A DNA stretch of 64,000 nt from Sporosalibacterium faouarense (GTDB lineage: Bacteria > Bacillota > Clostridia > Tissierellales > VENL01): NCBI RefSeq assembly GCF_016765695.1, contig NZ_JAETGO010000069.1, positions 62,001 through 126,000 of the forward strand, read 5' to 3'. The position numbers and the translations under genes were made by a program. Shown one piece after another: positions 9,004-18,861 of the stretch. The notes under the pieces were generated by a model. That model saw only the letters and a list, made by a program, of their open reading frames with translations, ran no database searches and was not told where the DNA came from. How positions within the stretch are numbered: the stretch's first letter is position 1; each line of letters begins with the position of its first letter.

Positions 9004-9037
9004 AAAAGAGTAATGGAATATTCCATCACTCTTTTTT
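9004..9037 (-). terminator. Terminator after the ugd operon
   Basis: The arms AAAAGAGTAATGGAAT and ATTCCATCACTCTTTT form a near-perfect hairpin flanked by A and T runs on both sides. It could work in either direction; the gene reading into it is ugd on the minus strand. Confidence 0.8.
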
Positions 9038-9073
9038 ATTTAGCTTTATTTGATTCAAGCTTTCCACTAAATA

Positions 9074-10447
9074 TTAAACAACTATAGATTCTTTGTTTTT
9101 CGTTTTATCTAAGGCATTCAAATTAGTAGTACTAGATGAATATTCATTTGAACCTATTCCCACTCCGTAATAATCAAAACCAATTTTTTTCATTTCGATA
9201 TGATTATATAGATTTCTACCATCAACTAAAACATTGCCCTTCATTAAATTTCTTACATCATCCATTTTTAATCTTTTAAATTGTGGCCATTCTGTAACCA
9301 AGATAATAGCATCACAATTCTTTACGGTTTCATATGGATTTTCACAATAATTTATGGGTGTTGATATATTATCTATAGCATTTTTATGAGCTACAGGGTC
9401 ATAGGCTTTTATATTTGCACCTAATTTATGTAATTCTTCAGATATAAAGAAGGAAGGGGCTTCACGCAAATCATCGGTACCTGGTTTAAAAGCCAAGCCT
9501 AGGAGTCCAATAGTCAAGCCATCTAGACTTTCGAATGCATCAAGTAATGTAGCTATAGGCTTAATTCTCTGTTTTTTATTAACATTTATAACTTCTTTAA
9601 TTATTCCAAAGCTATAGTTAGCTTCTTCACCAATTTTAATTAAACCACTAACATCCTTTGGAAAGCATGCTCCACCGAAACCTATTCCCGCTTTAAGAAA
9701 TTTATTTCCTATACGATTATCCATTCCCATACCTTTTGCTACTTCTCTTACATCAGCTCCTACTTTTTCACATAAGTTTGCAATTTCATTAATAAAGGAA
9801 ATCTTTGTTGCTAAAAAAGCATTTGAAGCATACTTTATCATTTCAGAGCTTTCAGGATTTGTTATTAAATAATCGGTGTTAAATGAATTATAAATCTCTG
9901 TAAGTATTGAAGTGGCTCTTGGTGAGTTACTGCCGATAACTATTCTATCTCCATTGAAGGTATCAAAGACAGCAGTACCTTCCCTCAGAAATTCAGGATT
10001 AGATACTACATCAAAGCTGGCATTCTTATTATCAAGGTTGTTTTTAATAATTGATTTAACTCTTTGGCAGCTACCAACAGGTACTGTACTTTTATTAACA
10101 ATTACTTTATAATCATTTAAATATGTACCAATTTCCCTTGCCACAGAATCAACTTGACTCATATCAACTTCTCCGTTTTCTAAGGAAGGAGTTCCAACAG
10201 CTATAAAAACTACTTTTGAATCTTTAATTCCATTTTTCATAGAAGTAGTGAAGCTAAGTCTGTTTTTCGCAATATTTCTAGCTATCATCTCATCGAGAAA
10301 TTCTTCATGGATTGGAGATATTCCCTGTTTTAACTTATCTATCTTTATGGAATCTATATCTATGCAGGTTACTTCATTTCCCACTTCAGATAGGCAAGTG
10401 CCTGTTACTAACCCCACATACCCAGTTCCAACTACAGAAATTTTCAT
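9074..10447 (-). CDS. ugd: UDP-glucose 6-dehydrogenase
   Basis: Oxidises UDP-glucose to UDP-glucuronate with two NAD. The N-terminal Rossmann motif is VVGTGYVGLVTG. The family blocks VGTPS and STVPVGS are present, and the catalytic Cys261 sits in GFGGACFPKD. The C-terminal UDP-binding domain contains AFKPGTDDLREAPS. The length of 457 aa is normal. A glycosyltransferase gene lies 13 nt upstream on the same strand, so the two form an operon. The UDP-glucuronate probably feeds a surface polymer or a glucuronosyl glycolipid. Confidence 0.95.
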   Translation of the reverse strand: MKISVVGTGYVGLVTGTCLSEVGNEVTCIDIDSIKIDKLKQGISPIHEEFLDEMIARNIAKNRLSFTTSMKNGIKDSKVVFIAVGTPSLENGEVDMSQVDSVAREIGTYLNDYKVIVNKSTVPVGSCQRVKSIIKNNLDNKNASFDVVSNPEFLREGTAVFDTFNGDRIVIGSNSPRATSILTEIYNSFNTDYLITNPESSEMIKYASNAFLATKISFINEIANLCEKVGADVREVAKGMGMDNRIGNKFLKAGIGFGGACFPKDVSGLIKIGEEANYSFGIIKEVINVNKKQRIKPIATLLDAFESLDGLTIGLLGLAFKPGTDDLREAPSFFISEELHKLGANIKAYDPVAHKNAIDNISTPINYCENPYETVKNCDAIILVTEWPQFKRLKMDDVRNLMKGNVLVDGRNLYNHIEMKKIGFDYYGVGIGSNEYSSSTTNLNALDKTKNKESIVV

Positions 10448-10460
10448 AAAAAACCCTCCA

Positions 10461-11615
10461 TTAAGCAGATATTTTATTCCTTTCTTTATCTAATAAGTCT
10501 TTGCTTATTACACTGTTATAGCTATTGAAAAGATTATTAAAAACTTTATGCCAGCTTCTTTCTAATGTGTATTTCCTCGCATTTTTACCTATATTCCTTC
10601 TATAGTCATCACTAGTAATTAGCTGCTCACAAGCATTAAAAAATTCATTTTCTTCTCTAACTCCACATCCTAATCCATTGTAATTATCTTTAAGGTTTTC
10701 AATGATACCACCAGCTAAACAGGCTATGGTAGGGAGACCAGAAGCCATGGCTTCTAAAATCACATTACCATAGGTTTCAGTTGAAGATGGAAACATAAAG
10801 ATGTCAGAAGAAGCATAAACTTTTGCTAGTTCTTTTCCTTTTATAAATCCTGTAAAGGTCATATTATCAGGCTTGCTTTCATCTAATTCCTTTTTCATAG
10901 GACCATCACCCACCATCAGGAAATGAATTTTATCACGATATCTCTGATTTAATCTCTTTGCTACATTCATAAATATATCTAAATCTTTTTCAGGTGACAT
11001 TCTGCCAACATATAAAAAAACTAATTTGTCATTGATTTCAAGGGAATTTCTAAACTCTATATCTCTATGGGTTGGAGAGAATTTATTAGTATCAATACCT
11101 CTGTCCCAAATTTCTAGATTATTTATACCTTCTTCTTTGAGTAGAATGAAGGTTGATTGGGATGGACAATAATTTATTTCACAATGCTTATGGAACCATC
11201 TAAAGAATTCCCAACTTATATTTGCGAGAAAGTTTAATTTAAAATATTCTAGATATTGAGGGATATTGGTGTGATAAGATGAAACCAGTGGTACATTACG
11301 ACTTTTAGCATATCTTAAACCCCAAAGACCTATATTGAATGGTGTAACTACATGAATAATATCTGGCTGAAATTCATCTAATTCTTTAGTTATTGAGTAG
11401 TAATTTGGAAGTGATACTCTACAATCTGGATAGAGAAAAAATTTGAAGCTAAAAAATCTAATAATCCGATTATTATACTCTACATCTCCATCTACTGGAG
11501 CAAAGACCCTATAATCAATATCATTTTCTTCCATATGTTCAATTAATTTTCCTAAGGTCTTAGTCACTCCATTTATCTGAGGTAAAAAAGTGTCTGTAAA
11601 TAAGGCTACTTTCAT
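10461..11615 (-). CDS. GT4-family glycosyltransferase
   Basis: GT-B fold glycosyltransferase, 384 aa. It has an N-terminal Rossmann half with the glycine loop (PQINGVTKTLGKL), HVVTPFNIGLWG, then the donor half with YVGRMSPEKDLD and the E-x7-E signature in SSTETYGNVILEAMASGLP. It resembles the MgtA/PimB-like lipid glycosyltransferases. The start is ATG at 11615, after AAGGGGG. Co-transcription with ugd suggests a glucuronic-acid-containing glycolipid or polymer, but the sugar donor and acceptor are not decided by sequence. Confidence 0.88.
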   Translation of the reverse strand: MKVALFTDTFLPQINGVTKTLGKLIEHMEENDIDYRVFAPVDGDVEYNNRIIRFFSFKFFLYPDCRVSLPNYYSITKELDEFQPDIIHVVTPFNIGLWGLRYAKSRNVPLVSSYHTNIPQYLEYFKLNFLANISWEFFRWFHKHCEINYCPSQSTFILLKEEGINNLEIWDRGIDTNKFSPTHRDIEFRNSLEINDKLVFLYVGRMSPEKDLDIFMNVAKRLNQRYRDKIHFLMVGDGPMKKELDESKPDNMTFTGFIKGKELAKVYASSDIFMFPSSTETYGNVILEAMASGLPTIACLAGGIIENLKDNYNGLGCGVREENEFFNACEQLITSDDYRRNIGKNARKYTLERSWHKVFNNLFNSYNSVISKDLLDKERNKISA

Positions 11616-11848
11616 CAAAATCCCCCTTGATTGTTTTACTATTTTCCTTTAATTTAATAGTAAAACAATATTGTTAAAGCTTTGTGAAAAGGATGTTATG
11701 TTTGAGTAATTATATATATAAAGTAGTTCTATATTTACAAATGTAAATCATTAGAATAAAGTTGTGTATAAGATTTTAGTGTTAAAAAACTTTATTTAGG
11801 AGTTTATATAATATAAGTACGAAATATTTCTATATTAATAAAGACAGC

Positions 11849-11876
11849 TTGATATTGGGATAGTATAATATATAAT
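11849..11876 (+). promoter_or_regulatory. Predicted sigma-A promoter of the pucR-like gene
   Basis: TTGATA (11849-11854), 16-bp spacer, TATAAT (11871-11876). The flanking intergenic region of about 330 bases (11616-11948) is AT-rich and otherwise empty. A ribosome site AAGGAGAG lies shortly before the ATG at 11949. Confidence 0.5.
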
Positions 11877-11948
11877 ATAAAGACAATCTTTTAAAGATAA
11901 GTCATATACTAAATCAATTAGGACAAACTATAAGGAGAGTAAGGTATC

Positions 11949-13580
11949 ATGCCTATTACTGTGAAGAATGTACTACAATTAAATAGCTTCAAAACAGTTA
12001 AGCTAGTGGCTGGATTTAAAGGTATATCTAGAAAAGTAAATAATGCATCTCTTATGGAGGTTCCTGATATTTTTCCATACGTAGAGGCTAATAATTTGCT
12101 AATTACTACACTGTATCCTATTTATGACAATAAGGACGCTATTCAGGAGTTAATACCTAAGCTTGCTTCCCAAGGGCTTGCTGGTATATGCATAAAACCT
12201 GGAAGATATATTGAAGAAATACCAGAAATAATGATTCAGCAAGCTAATAATCTACAATTTCCAATATTGCAGCTTCCACAGGATGCTAATTTATCAGATT
12301 TAGTGAACGATATTCTGGAATTATCATTGGATAAGCATATAAGTACCTTAGAGTTTAGAAATTATGTTCATGATAAACTTATGGACTTATTTTTAAAAGG
12401 AGCTGATATTAAAACACTGGTGGAGAGTTTATCAAATATTGTTGAATTTCCAGTCTTTCTTCTTGACGGTGAATTAAATATCATTTGCACTTCAAAGGAT
12501 ATTGATGTTGAAAATATTTCAGTGATAGCCAATAAAAATATATCTAATATTCATGCAGATGATATTAAAGTTGTGATAAATGGCAAGGAATGTACAAAGG
12601 ATTCGTGTATAATATATTCAATTAATGCAGGAAATACTTGTTTTGGATATATAATTTTATTAAAAGGTCAGGCAAATGGTGAAAATTTAATTGTTGCTGT
12701 CCAACAGGCAGCATTACTAATTGCATCAGTATTTCATAAGAATAGTGCAGTATTAGAGAAAGAAAAGAATTTTCAGGATGCTTTTATTAGGGATATTTTG
12801 CAAGGTAAAGTGAAATCACAAATTGATGCTATAAAGAAAGCCAAGGTTTTCGGGTGGAATCTAGAATTTCCCCAGGTAATTATCGTAATAAAAGTGTTGA
12901 ATAGTGATGAGACTAATAAAAAGACAGTTTATGAGAATATCATTAGCTCTAGTCTTGTTGAAAAGATATTTTTTAAGAGATTATCCATATTCACAGGAAA
13001 TATAAAAACAGTTTATTTAGATGATTCTTTAGTTGTATTTATTAATGCTATATTTATAAATAATATAAAACAATACTGTATTGATATTGGAAACGTGATA
13101 GTGAATGAGCTAAAAAAAGAAACTGATGTAGGTATAGGAATTTCAAAATTGATTGAAGATATAGATAGATTTCCAATAGCATATAGTGAGGCTCATAATA
13201 GTTTAAGTGTGGGCGCTATATTAAATAGAGGTTCTTTCGTCAGCCACTATGATGAATACAGGATTTTTAATATTTTAAAGGAAATAAAAGACGAAGACGT
13301 ATTGAGAGAATACATTGAAAGTAAACTAGGAGAAATAATTAAATATGATAATAAAAATGACCTAAATTTAATGAATACCTTAAGAGTAATTATAGAAGTG
13401 AATTTTAATATGAAAAAGGCAGCAAAAAAGCTATTTATACATTATAATACATTAAGATATAGGGTTGAAAAGCTTAAAGAGCTTGGAATACAAATTGAAA
13501 ATGGATTTGAAATGGGAGAAATTGTTTTAGCATATAATGGGTATTTATGGTTAAAGGCTAAAGGAAAGCTTGATATGTAA
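11949..13580 (+). CDS. PucR-family regulator of the cyclic-ureide operon
   Basis: 543 aa. The N-terminal PucR ligand-sensing domain covers about 1-125 (ITVKNVLQLNSFKTVKLVAG, ASLMEVPDIFPYV, LASQGLAGICIKPGRY). A GAF/CdaR-like middle follows, and the C-terminal HTH_30 reads NFNMKKAAKKLFIHYNTLRYRVEKL. The family regulates purine, allantoin and related ureide catabolism. The gene is immediately upstream of the ring-opening amidohydrolase operon on the same strand, separated by its own strong terminator. It is therefore transcribed alone and is the obvious activator of the operon. Confidence 0.93.
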   Translation: MPITVKNVLQLNSFKTVKLVAGFKGISRKVNNASLMEVPDIFPYVEANNLLITTLYPIYDNKDAIQELIPKLASQGLAGICIKPGRYIEEIPEIMIQQANNLQFPILQLPQDANLSDLVNDILELSLDKHISTLEFRNYVHDKLMDLFLKGADIKTLVESLSNIVEFPVFLLDGELNIICTSKDIDVENISVIANKNISNIHADDIKVVINGKECTKDSCIIYSINAGNTCFGYIILLKGQANGENLIVAVQQAALLIASVFHKNSAVLEKEKNFQDAFIRDILQGKVKSQIDAIKKAKVFGWNLEFPQVIIVIKVLNSDETNKKTVYENIISSSLVEKIFFKRLSIFTGNIKTVYLDDSLVVFINAIFINNIKQYCIDIGNVIVNELKKETDVGIGISKLIEDIDRFPIAYSEAHNSLSVGAILNRGSFVSHYDEYRIFNILKEIKDEDVLREYIESKLGEIIKYDNKNDLNLMNTLRVIIEVNFNMKKAAKKLFIHYNTLRYRVEKLKELGIQIENGFEMGEIVLAYNGYLWLKAKGKLDM

Positions 13581-13605
13581 TTAGTTTACAAGGAATAGCG
13601 TTTTC

Positions 13606-13652
13606 AAAACACGATTAGTTGTCACTCAGTGACAACTAATCGTGTTTTTTTT
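13606..13652 (+). terminator. Strong terminator after the pucR-like gene
   Basis: The 20-bp perfect arms start AAAACACGATTAGTTGTCAC and are separated by TCA, followed by nine T. It insulates the regulator from the operon. Confidence 0.95.
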
Positions 13653-13980
13653 TGTCAGAGTATTATGATGATTATCAAATATTTACATGGTATCATTTAA
13701 TTAACATATGGAATATTAAAGTAAATTAACAATTTTAAAAAGGATAATGATTATAAGCTTTATTAAGAAGTTACCAATGATTATTATTGTAAAAACACTC
13801 AATTGAGATTATCTTAAGGAAATTTCCTAATATTAAAGTGAAGAAGAAGTATTGAAAGTACCAATGGTAAACAAACTATTTTTGGTGATTAGAGTATGAT
13901 GAAAAAATAGTGAGTTTGAACATTGTACAAATCAGTTAACAATCTAAGTGATCACTGAACCATTAAAGGAGGTTATATTT
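13653..13980 (+). promoter_or_regulatory. Operon leader with two palindromes (candidate PucR operators)
   Basis: About 330 bases without a gene. They contain two perfect palindromes, CTCAATTGAG at 13798-13807 and AGGAAATTTCCT at 13817-13828, 9 bp apart. They lie upstream of the amidohydrolase, whose ribosome site AAAGGAGG is at 13966-13973. PucR-type binding here is a guess based on position. Confidence 0.4.
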
Positions 13981-15093
13981 ATGATGGATGTAAATGTATA
14001 CAGGATAGCTATGTCATCGCCTGATGATATAGAAGGACTGAAGGAATTAATTAATAAGGGAGATATAAATCCAGAGGAAATAGTAGCTATACTGGGTAAG
14101 ACTGAAGGTAATGGGTGTGTAAACGATTTCACAAGAGGCTTTTCAACACTAGCTTTTAAAACCTTTTTATCCAATAAACTAGGAAAGTCTGTGGCTGAAA
14201 TTGGAGAACGTATTGCTTTTGTTATGTCTGGTGGCACAGAAGGAGTAATGTCACCACATGCTACAATTTTTACTAAAAAAGAAATTGATCAAGAAAATAA
14301 TAATAGTAATGATGAAAAAGCTCTAGCTGTAAGTGTTGGATTTACTAGAGATTTTCTACCTGAGGAAATAGGTACTATGACCATGGTAAAAGAGGTTGAA
14401 AGAGTAGTTTTAGAGCTTATGGATTCTGCAGCTATAGAGTCTAAGGAAGATGTACATTTTGTACAAATAAAATGTCCTTTATTAACTTCAGATAGAATTT
14501 TAGATGCCCAGGCTAGAGGCAAAAGGGTGATTGTAAATGATACCTATAAATCTATGGGATATTCAAGAGGAGCATCGGCATTAGGAGTGGCAGTTGCACT
14601 AAATGAAATAGATGAAGAAAAGTTAAAAGATGAATCAATTCTTAAAGATTGGTCTTTATTTTCAGAGGTAGCCTCCACATCAGCTGGAGTAGAGCTTCTA
14701 AATTGTGAAATAATTCTTATGGGAAATTCAAACAAATCTAATAGTAGATTTAAAATAGGACATGACGTTATGAAGGACTCAATCGATCTGGAAGCAGTAA
14801 TTAACTCCATGAAAGATGCAGGACTAGAGTTTAATAGTCTTCCTACCGAAGAGGATAAAAGGAAAATTGTCAATGTACTAGCTAAGGCAGAAGCATCACC
14901 AGATGGATATGTGAGAAATAGAAGAACCACAATGTTAACTGACTCTGATATAAATCATACTCGTCATGCAAGGGCAGTGGTAAATGGAGTTATTTCTGCA
15001 ATAGTAGGTGACCCTATGGTTTATGTATCGGGAGGAGCAGAGCATCAAGGACCATCAGGTGGTGGACCGATTGCTGTAATAGTGGAAAGATAA
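13981..15093 (+). CDS. Ring-opening amidohydrolase (cyanurate hydrolase/barbiturase family)
   Basis: 370 aa, the AtzD/TrzD/barbiturase family, which opens a cyclic ureide ring by hydrolysis. The protein is a threefold internal repeat with one Lys and one Ser per unit. The visible ones are Lys40 (LGKTEGNG), Ser83 ([12 protein letters not shown]), Lys164 (QIKCPLL), Ser232/Ser234 (ASTSAGVEL), Lys302 ([10 protein letters not shown]) and Ser350 ([15 protein letters not shown]). The catalytic set is therefore complete. Cyanuric acid gives carboxybiuret and barbiturate gives ureidomalonate; I cannot tell which is used. The start is ATG 13981 (8 nt after AAAGGAGG); a GTG at 13948 lies upstream of that ribosome site. 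It is the first gene of the transport/carbamoyltransferase/carbamate kinase run. Confidence 0.92.
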   Translation: MMDVNVYRIAMSSPDDIEGLKELINKGDINPEEIVAILGKTEGNGCVNDFTRGFSTLAFKTFLSNKLGKSVAEIGERIAFVMSGGTEGVMSPHATIFTKKEIDQENNNSNDEKALAVSVGFTRDFLPEEIGTMTMVKEVERVVLELMDSAAIESKEDVHFVQIKCPLLTSDRILDAQARGKRVIVNDTYKSMGYSRGASALGVAVALNEIDEEKLKDESILKDWSLFSEVASTSAGVELLNCEIILMGNSNKSNSRFKIGHDVMKDSIDLEAVINSMKDAGLEFNSLPTEEDKRKIVNVLAKAEASPDGYVRNRRTTMLTDSDINHTRHARAVVNGVISAIVGDPMVYVSGGAEHQGPSGGGPIAVIVER

Positions 15094-15169
15094 TAATATT
15101 ACTAAACCCACTTAATTAGAGCTATCTGGAGGGTACAGTAAAAAGAGGATAAAACTAAGGGGGAAAATC

Positions 15170-16429
15170 ATGTTAATAATAAATATTTTACCATTAGTGT
15201 TGATAGTAGTTCTTTTGTTTAAAAGAAAGCATATGCTATTTGCTGGAGTGTGCGGTGGAGTGTTAGCAATGATAATTGGAAAAATGACAGTTGGTGATGC
15301 AACCGGAATATTTTTAGGTGGAGTATCGAACATGTTAGGGATTACAGTCCCCATCCTATATGCAGCAACAGCAGCAATGGTTGCCAAGGGAGGTAGTATT
15401 CAATCTCTTGTTGAGCTTTCAAAAAGAGGATTAAAGGGAAAAATAAGTATTTTAGCTGGAATTATGGTATTAATTCAAGCCTTTGCAACTTATATGGCTG
15501 GTATGGGAGCCGGAAACACAATGGTAACTGCTCCTCTAATTGCAATAGCAGTTGGAGCTGTTCCAGAGGTAATTGCTGGCATGGCAATTGCTACAGCTGT
15601 TGGATTTACTACGTCACCTGCTTCTACAGAAACAGCTTTAGCAGCTGAAAGCGCTGGTAGAGAAATAGCAGCTCATGCTGCTGCTATGAGACCATTTACA
15701 ATTCTCTTCTTCCTACTTGCAGCTGGACTTGCAATGTATGGTGTATATAAAAGAGGTGGATTGACAATTAAGGAAACGGTAGCTACCAAAGATGGATCAA
15801 TAGAGGAAAAGGAAGATACCACTACCTTATGGAAGAAGGCCATACCTTCACTTGCATTACTTATAATGGTAGTTGGGGGGAGTAAAATCAACTCTCTAAT
15901 AGGAATATCAATTTTTTCACCTGCTACTACAATAATATTTACTAGTGTATTAACTGTAATATTCACACCACTAAATATCAATAAAACCTCGGAAGCATTA
16001 GTAGATGGTTCGAGATTTATACTAACTACCTTATTTTCAGTAGGAATATTCTTAGGATTTATAAATATGATAGCAGAATTAGGTACTTTTGAGCAGATTG
16101 CAGCAATAGCAGGAAATGCGCCTCAAATGATAGTGGTTCCTGTGGCAATGATTATAGCCTTCTTAATTGCTATTCCAGCAGGTGCATTCTGTGCAGGAGT
16201 TCTTACTCTAGTTTTACCGACTCTTGCAGCTTTAGGATTACCATCAGAAGCAATGGGTTTCGTGGCCATAGCTGCAGGACTAGGAACACAAGTTAGTCCA
16301 GTTCAAATAAATGTGGCAGCATTAGCTGAAGGATTTGATATGGATATTATGGATGTAATTAAAGAAAATATTAAGTTTATAATATCTGCTATGGTAATTC
16401 TAGTTATACTTGCAGTAATAATTGTTTAA
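15170..16429 (+). CDS. Ion-transporter-superfamily permease, substrate unknown
   Basis: 419 aa, about 11-12 membrane segments, with a hydrophilic loop at about 200-222. The small-residue-rich re-entrant-like segments (AGMGAGNTMVTAPLIAIAVG, GFTTSPASTETALAAESAG and IAAGLGTQVSPVQINVAAL) resemble GntP/DcuC/CitMHS-type carriers of organic anions. It has a good ribosome site (AAGGGGGAAAATC). Placed directly after the ring-opening hydrolase, it could import the cyclic ureide anion or exchange it for the acid end product. The second permease of the operon is of the nucleobase class, so the anion/product role is more attractive for this one. Confidence 0.8.
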   Translation: MLIINILPLVLIVVLLFKRKHMLFAGVCGGVLAMIIGKMTVGDATGIFLGGVSNMLGITVPILYAATAAMVAKGGSIQSLVELSKRGLKGKISILAGIMVLIQAFATYMAGMGAGNTMVTAPLIAIAVGAVPEVIAGMAIATAVGFTTSPASTETALAAESAGREIAAHAAAMRPFTILFFLLAAGLAMYGVYKRGGLTIKETVATKDGSIEEKEDTTTLWKKAIPSLALLIMVVGGSKINSLIGISIFSPATTIIFTSVLTVIFTPLNINKTSEALVDGSRFILTTLFSVGIFLGFINMIAELGTFEQIAAIAGNAPQMIVVPVAMIIAFLIAIPAGAFCAGVLTLVLPTLAALGLPSEAMGFVAIAAGLGTQVSPVQINVAALAEGFDMDIMDVIKENIKFIISAMVILVILAVIIV

Positions 16430-16471
16430 AATAATGAATGCTTGGAATCAATTGGTTTAAAATGAGTATTT

Positions 16472-16529
16472 AAATATAAAGGGATAAATGATGTTAAGGA
16501 CAATCATTCTTTCCCTTTATATTTTATAT
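16472..16529 (+). terminator. Hairpin between the two permease genes
   Basis: The arms AATATAAAGGGA and TCCCTTTATATT, with an inner AATGAT/ATCATT extension, are followed by TTATATAAATTT. It is probably a partial terminator that lowers expression of the downstream genes, or an RNA-stabilising hairpin. The downstream genes have no other obvious promoter. Confidence 0.6.
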
Positions 16530-16562
16530 AAATTTACTGGAAGTAATTTTTGAGGTGATATT

Positions 16563-17870
16563 ATGACAAACAAATCAACAGAAATAGATATTATCTATGG
16601 AATTGATGATAAGCCTAAGTTAGCTAATGGAGTACCATTAGCTTTTCAACATATTCTTGCAATGTTTTCAGGAAATATAACGGTACCTCTATTAGTAACT
16701 GGATTACTAGATTTAAGTTCTAAAGAAAGCACTTTCTTAATACAATGTGCACTATTTATGGCTGGAGTAGCTACACTAATTCAAGTCCTTAAATTTAAAA
16801 ACATAGGCTCAGGATTGCCAATAGTCATGGGAACGAGCAATGCTTTTTTACCTGTAGCGCTAGCAATATCTGGAGAATTTGGTATTGGTGCTGTTCTAGG
16901 TGCCGGTTTTATAGGAGGTCTGTTCGAGATTTTAATAGGTAAGAACCTGAAATTACTGAAAAAGATATTTACACCATTAGTTTCTGGCATAGTAATATTA
17001 ACTATCGGAATAACTCTAATTCCAGTAGGAATTAGACATGCAGCCGGAGGAAATGGAGACATAGGATCTCCTCAAAACTTGTTGATAGCTTTAATTGTAC
17101 TAACAACTATAATTATATTTAATCAATTTGGAAATAGATTTTTAAGAACATCATCAATATTAATGGGATTAATTATTGGATATATCATTTCTATTATTTT
17201 AGGCATTATTGATTTATCTCCACTAATGGAGGCAGGATGGTTGTCATTTCCTATACCATTTCAGTATAAGTGGAGCTTTGAACCTTCAGCTATTATAGCC
17301 ATGCTTTTTATGTTTATCGCAACGTCTATAGAAACAATAGGAGATATTTCTGCAATTACAAGTAGTGCAGAGAATAGAACACCAACACATGAGGAATTAA
17401 GTGGTGGAGTAATAGCCGATGGACTTGCCAGTTGTATTTCAGCATTTTTTAATGCCTTTCCCAATACTTCATATACACAAAATATTGGAGTTGTTAATTT
17501 GACAGGAGTATTCAGTAAATATGTGGTTAGAATTGGAGCCATTATATTGATAATATTATCGCTGCTACCTAAATTTGCAGCCATAATAGCTATTATGCCT
17601 GAACCAGTATTAGGCGGGGCAGCCATTGCAATGTTTACAATGGTAGGAGTTTCAGGGATATCTTTGCTAAGAAAGGTTAAATTCAATAATAGGAATATGC
17701 TTATCATGGCTATATCTTTAGGAATTGGAGTGGGGTTAAATCTAGTTCCAGAAGCTACTCAATATTTATCAGAAAACATTCAATTATTTTTAAGGTCTGG
17801 AGTAGTACCCGCTGCTATAGTAGCTATTATTTTAAATATAGTGTTGCCTGAAAAAAATATTAATGAATAG
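16563..17870 (+). CDS. NCS2-family nucleobase (xanthine/uracil-type) permease
   Basis: 435 aa with 12-14 membrane segments. The NCS2 signature is present as SYTQNIGVVNLTGVFSKYVVRIGA, preceded by ATSIETIGDISAITS (the substrate-binding acidic residue in TM8). It imports a purine, pyrimidine or similar ring by proton symport. Barbiturate, urate, xanthine and cyanurate are all shape-compatible. Its position between the ring opener and the carbamoyltransferase genes supports import of the cyclic ureide. Ribosome site GAGGTG. Confidence 0.92.
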   Translation: MTNKSTEIDIIYGIDDKPKLANGVPLAFQHILAMFSGNITVPLLVTGLLDLSSKESTFLIQCALFMAGVATLIQVLKFKNIGSGLPIVMGTSNAFLPVALAISGEFGIGAVLGAGFIGGLFEILIGKNLKLLKKIFTPLVSGIVILTIGITLIPVGIRHAAGGNGDIGSPQNLLIALIVLTTIIIFNQFGNRFLRTSSILMGLIIGYIISIILGIIDLSPLMEAGWLSFPIPFQYKWSFEPSAIIAMLFMFIATSIETIGDISAITSSAENRTPTHEELSGGVIADGLASCISAFFNAFPNTSYTQNIGVVNLTGVFSKYVVRIGAIILIILSLLPKFAAIIAIMPEPVLGGAAIAMFTMVGVSGISLLRKVKFNNRNMLIMAISLGIGVGLNLVPEATQYLSENIQLFLRSGVVPAAIVAIILNIVLPEKNINE

Positions 17871-17920
17871 TATAGAGGAAAATGGTATCTATTAAATAGT
17901 AATCTAGGAGAGGATCAGCT

Positions 17921-18859
17921 ATGTGTACTAAAAATCAAAATAAAATATTTTTTAATTCCCTTTCTTGTGATGAAGGTTTTCTAGATCATTTTCAGGATAA
18001 GAAAGATTATGAGTCTATTGGAAAAATCCACACAATATTTAATAAAGTAATTAATATTGTATATGGTAATAGGATTTATTCAATAGCAGCGTTAGCGGTT
18101 GATAACTCACCATATACTCTAAGAATTGATAACAAGGGATGTAGCTTTAAGGAATTAAATCTTATAGTGGGAAATTCTGCTATAAAAATTAGGAATAGTT
18201 TAATATTAGGAAATAAAATAGTTATTAAATTATATAATACAAAATTATGGAAGCCTTCTAATCGTAAGATAAATATAAAAAACGTAAAAGTAGCTGAAAG
18301 AAATATAATTAAGTTTAATGAAAAAATAGTAGATAAAGGAATTAATGGAGGATGCAAATATTTTTATGAGAGTAGATATCTAGAGAAATATAAGTATAAG
18401 CCAAGTTTAGTAGAAAGAGAGTTATCCAATAGAATTAAGGTTTTTACAGATGAAGTGTATAAAGAAAAAGTCAATATATCTCATATTAATTCTTTGATAG
18501 GGCTGGGAATGGGATTAACTCCTTCAGGGGATGATTTCCTATCAGGATTTTTATCGACAATAAGCATTATAAACTCAAAAAAAACTAATAAAATTTCACA
18601 AAGAATTATACGAGATCTTAATCTTGAAGATATATCTACAACCTATGTAAGTAGGCAGATGCTGATGAATACTTTTGAAGGAAGATATAAGGAAAGAATT
18701 TTAAAACTTATATATTCTTTTATAAATGAAAATGAGTCTGAGTTTATTAAATCTTTAGATAGAGTATTAGCTATTGGTTCATCTTCAGGTACAGATTTAG
18801 CTATAGGAATAGCTACAGCATTTATTTTAGCAATAGATTTTCACAAAATGGAGGGATAA
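17921..18859 (+). CDS. DUF2877 protein, AllH-like carbamoyltransferase component
   Basis: 312 aa. The DUF2877 signature GLGMGLTPSGDDFLSGFL lies at about 190-207. In E. coli the homologue YlbF (AllH) is one of three proteins needed for oxamate carbamoyltransferase, which splits oxalurate with phosphate into oxamate and carbamoyl phosphate. It is followed 2 nt later by the FdrA/AllF-like gene, then the YlbE/AllG-like gene and carbamate kinase, in tight spacing. The N-terminal half is weakly conserved. Confidence 0.88.
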   Translation: MCTKNQNKIFFNSLSCDEGFLDHFQDKKDYESIGKIHTIFNKVINIVYGNRIYSIAALAVDNSPYTLRIDNKGCSFKELNLIVGNSAIKIRNSLILGNKIVIKLYNTKLWKPSNRKINIKNVKVAERNIIKFNEKIVDKGINGGCKYFYESRYLEKYKYKPSLVERELSNRIKVFTDEVYKEKVNISHINSLIGLGMGLTPSGDDFLSGFLSTISIINSKKTNKISQRIIRDLNLEDISTTYVSRQMLMNTFEGRYKERILKLIYSFINENESEFIKSLDRVLAIGSSSGTDLAIGIATAFILAIDFHKMEG

Positions 18860-18861
18860 AA

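Noticed and set aside
17261-17707. Minus-strand ORF opposite the NCS2 permease
   Set aside because: Antisense shadow of a membrane-protein gene; no ribosome site.
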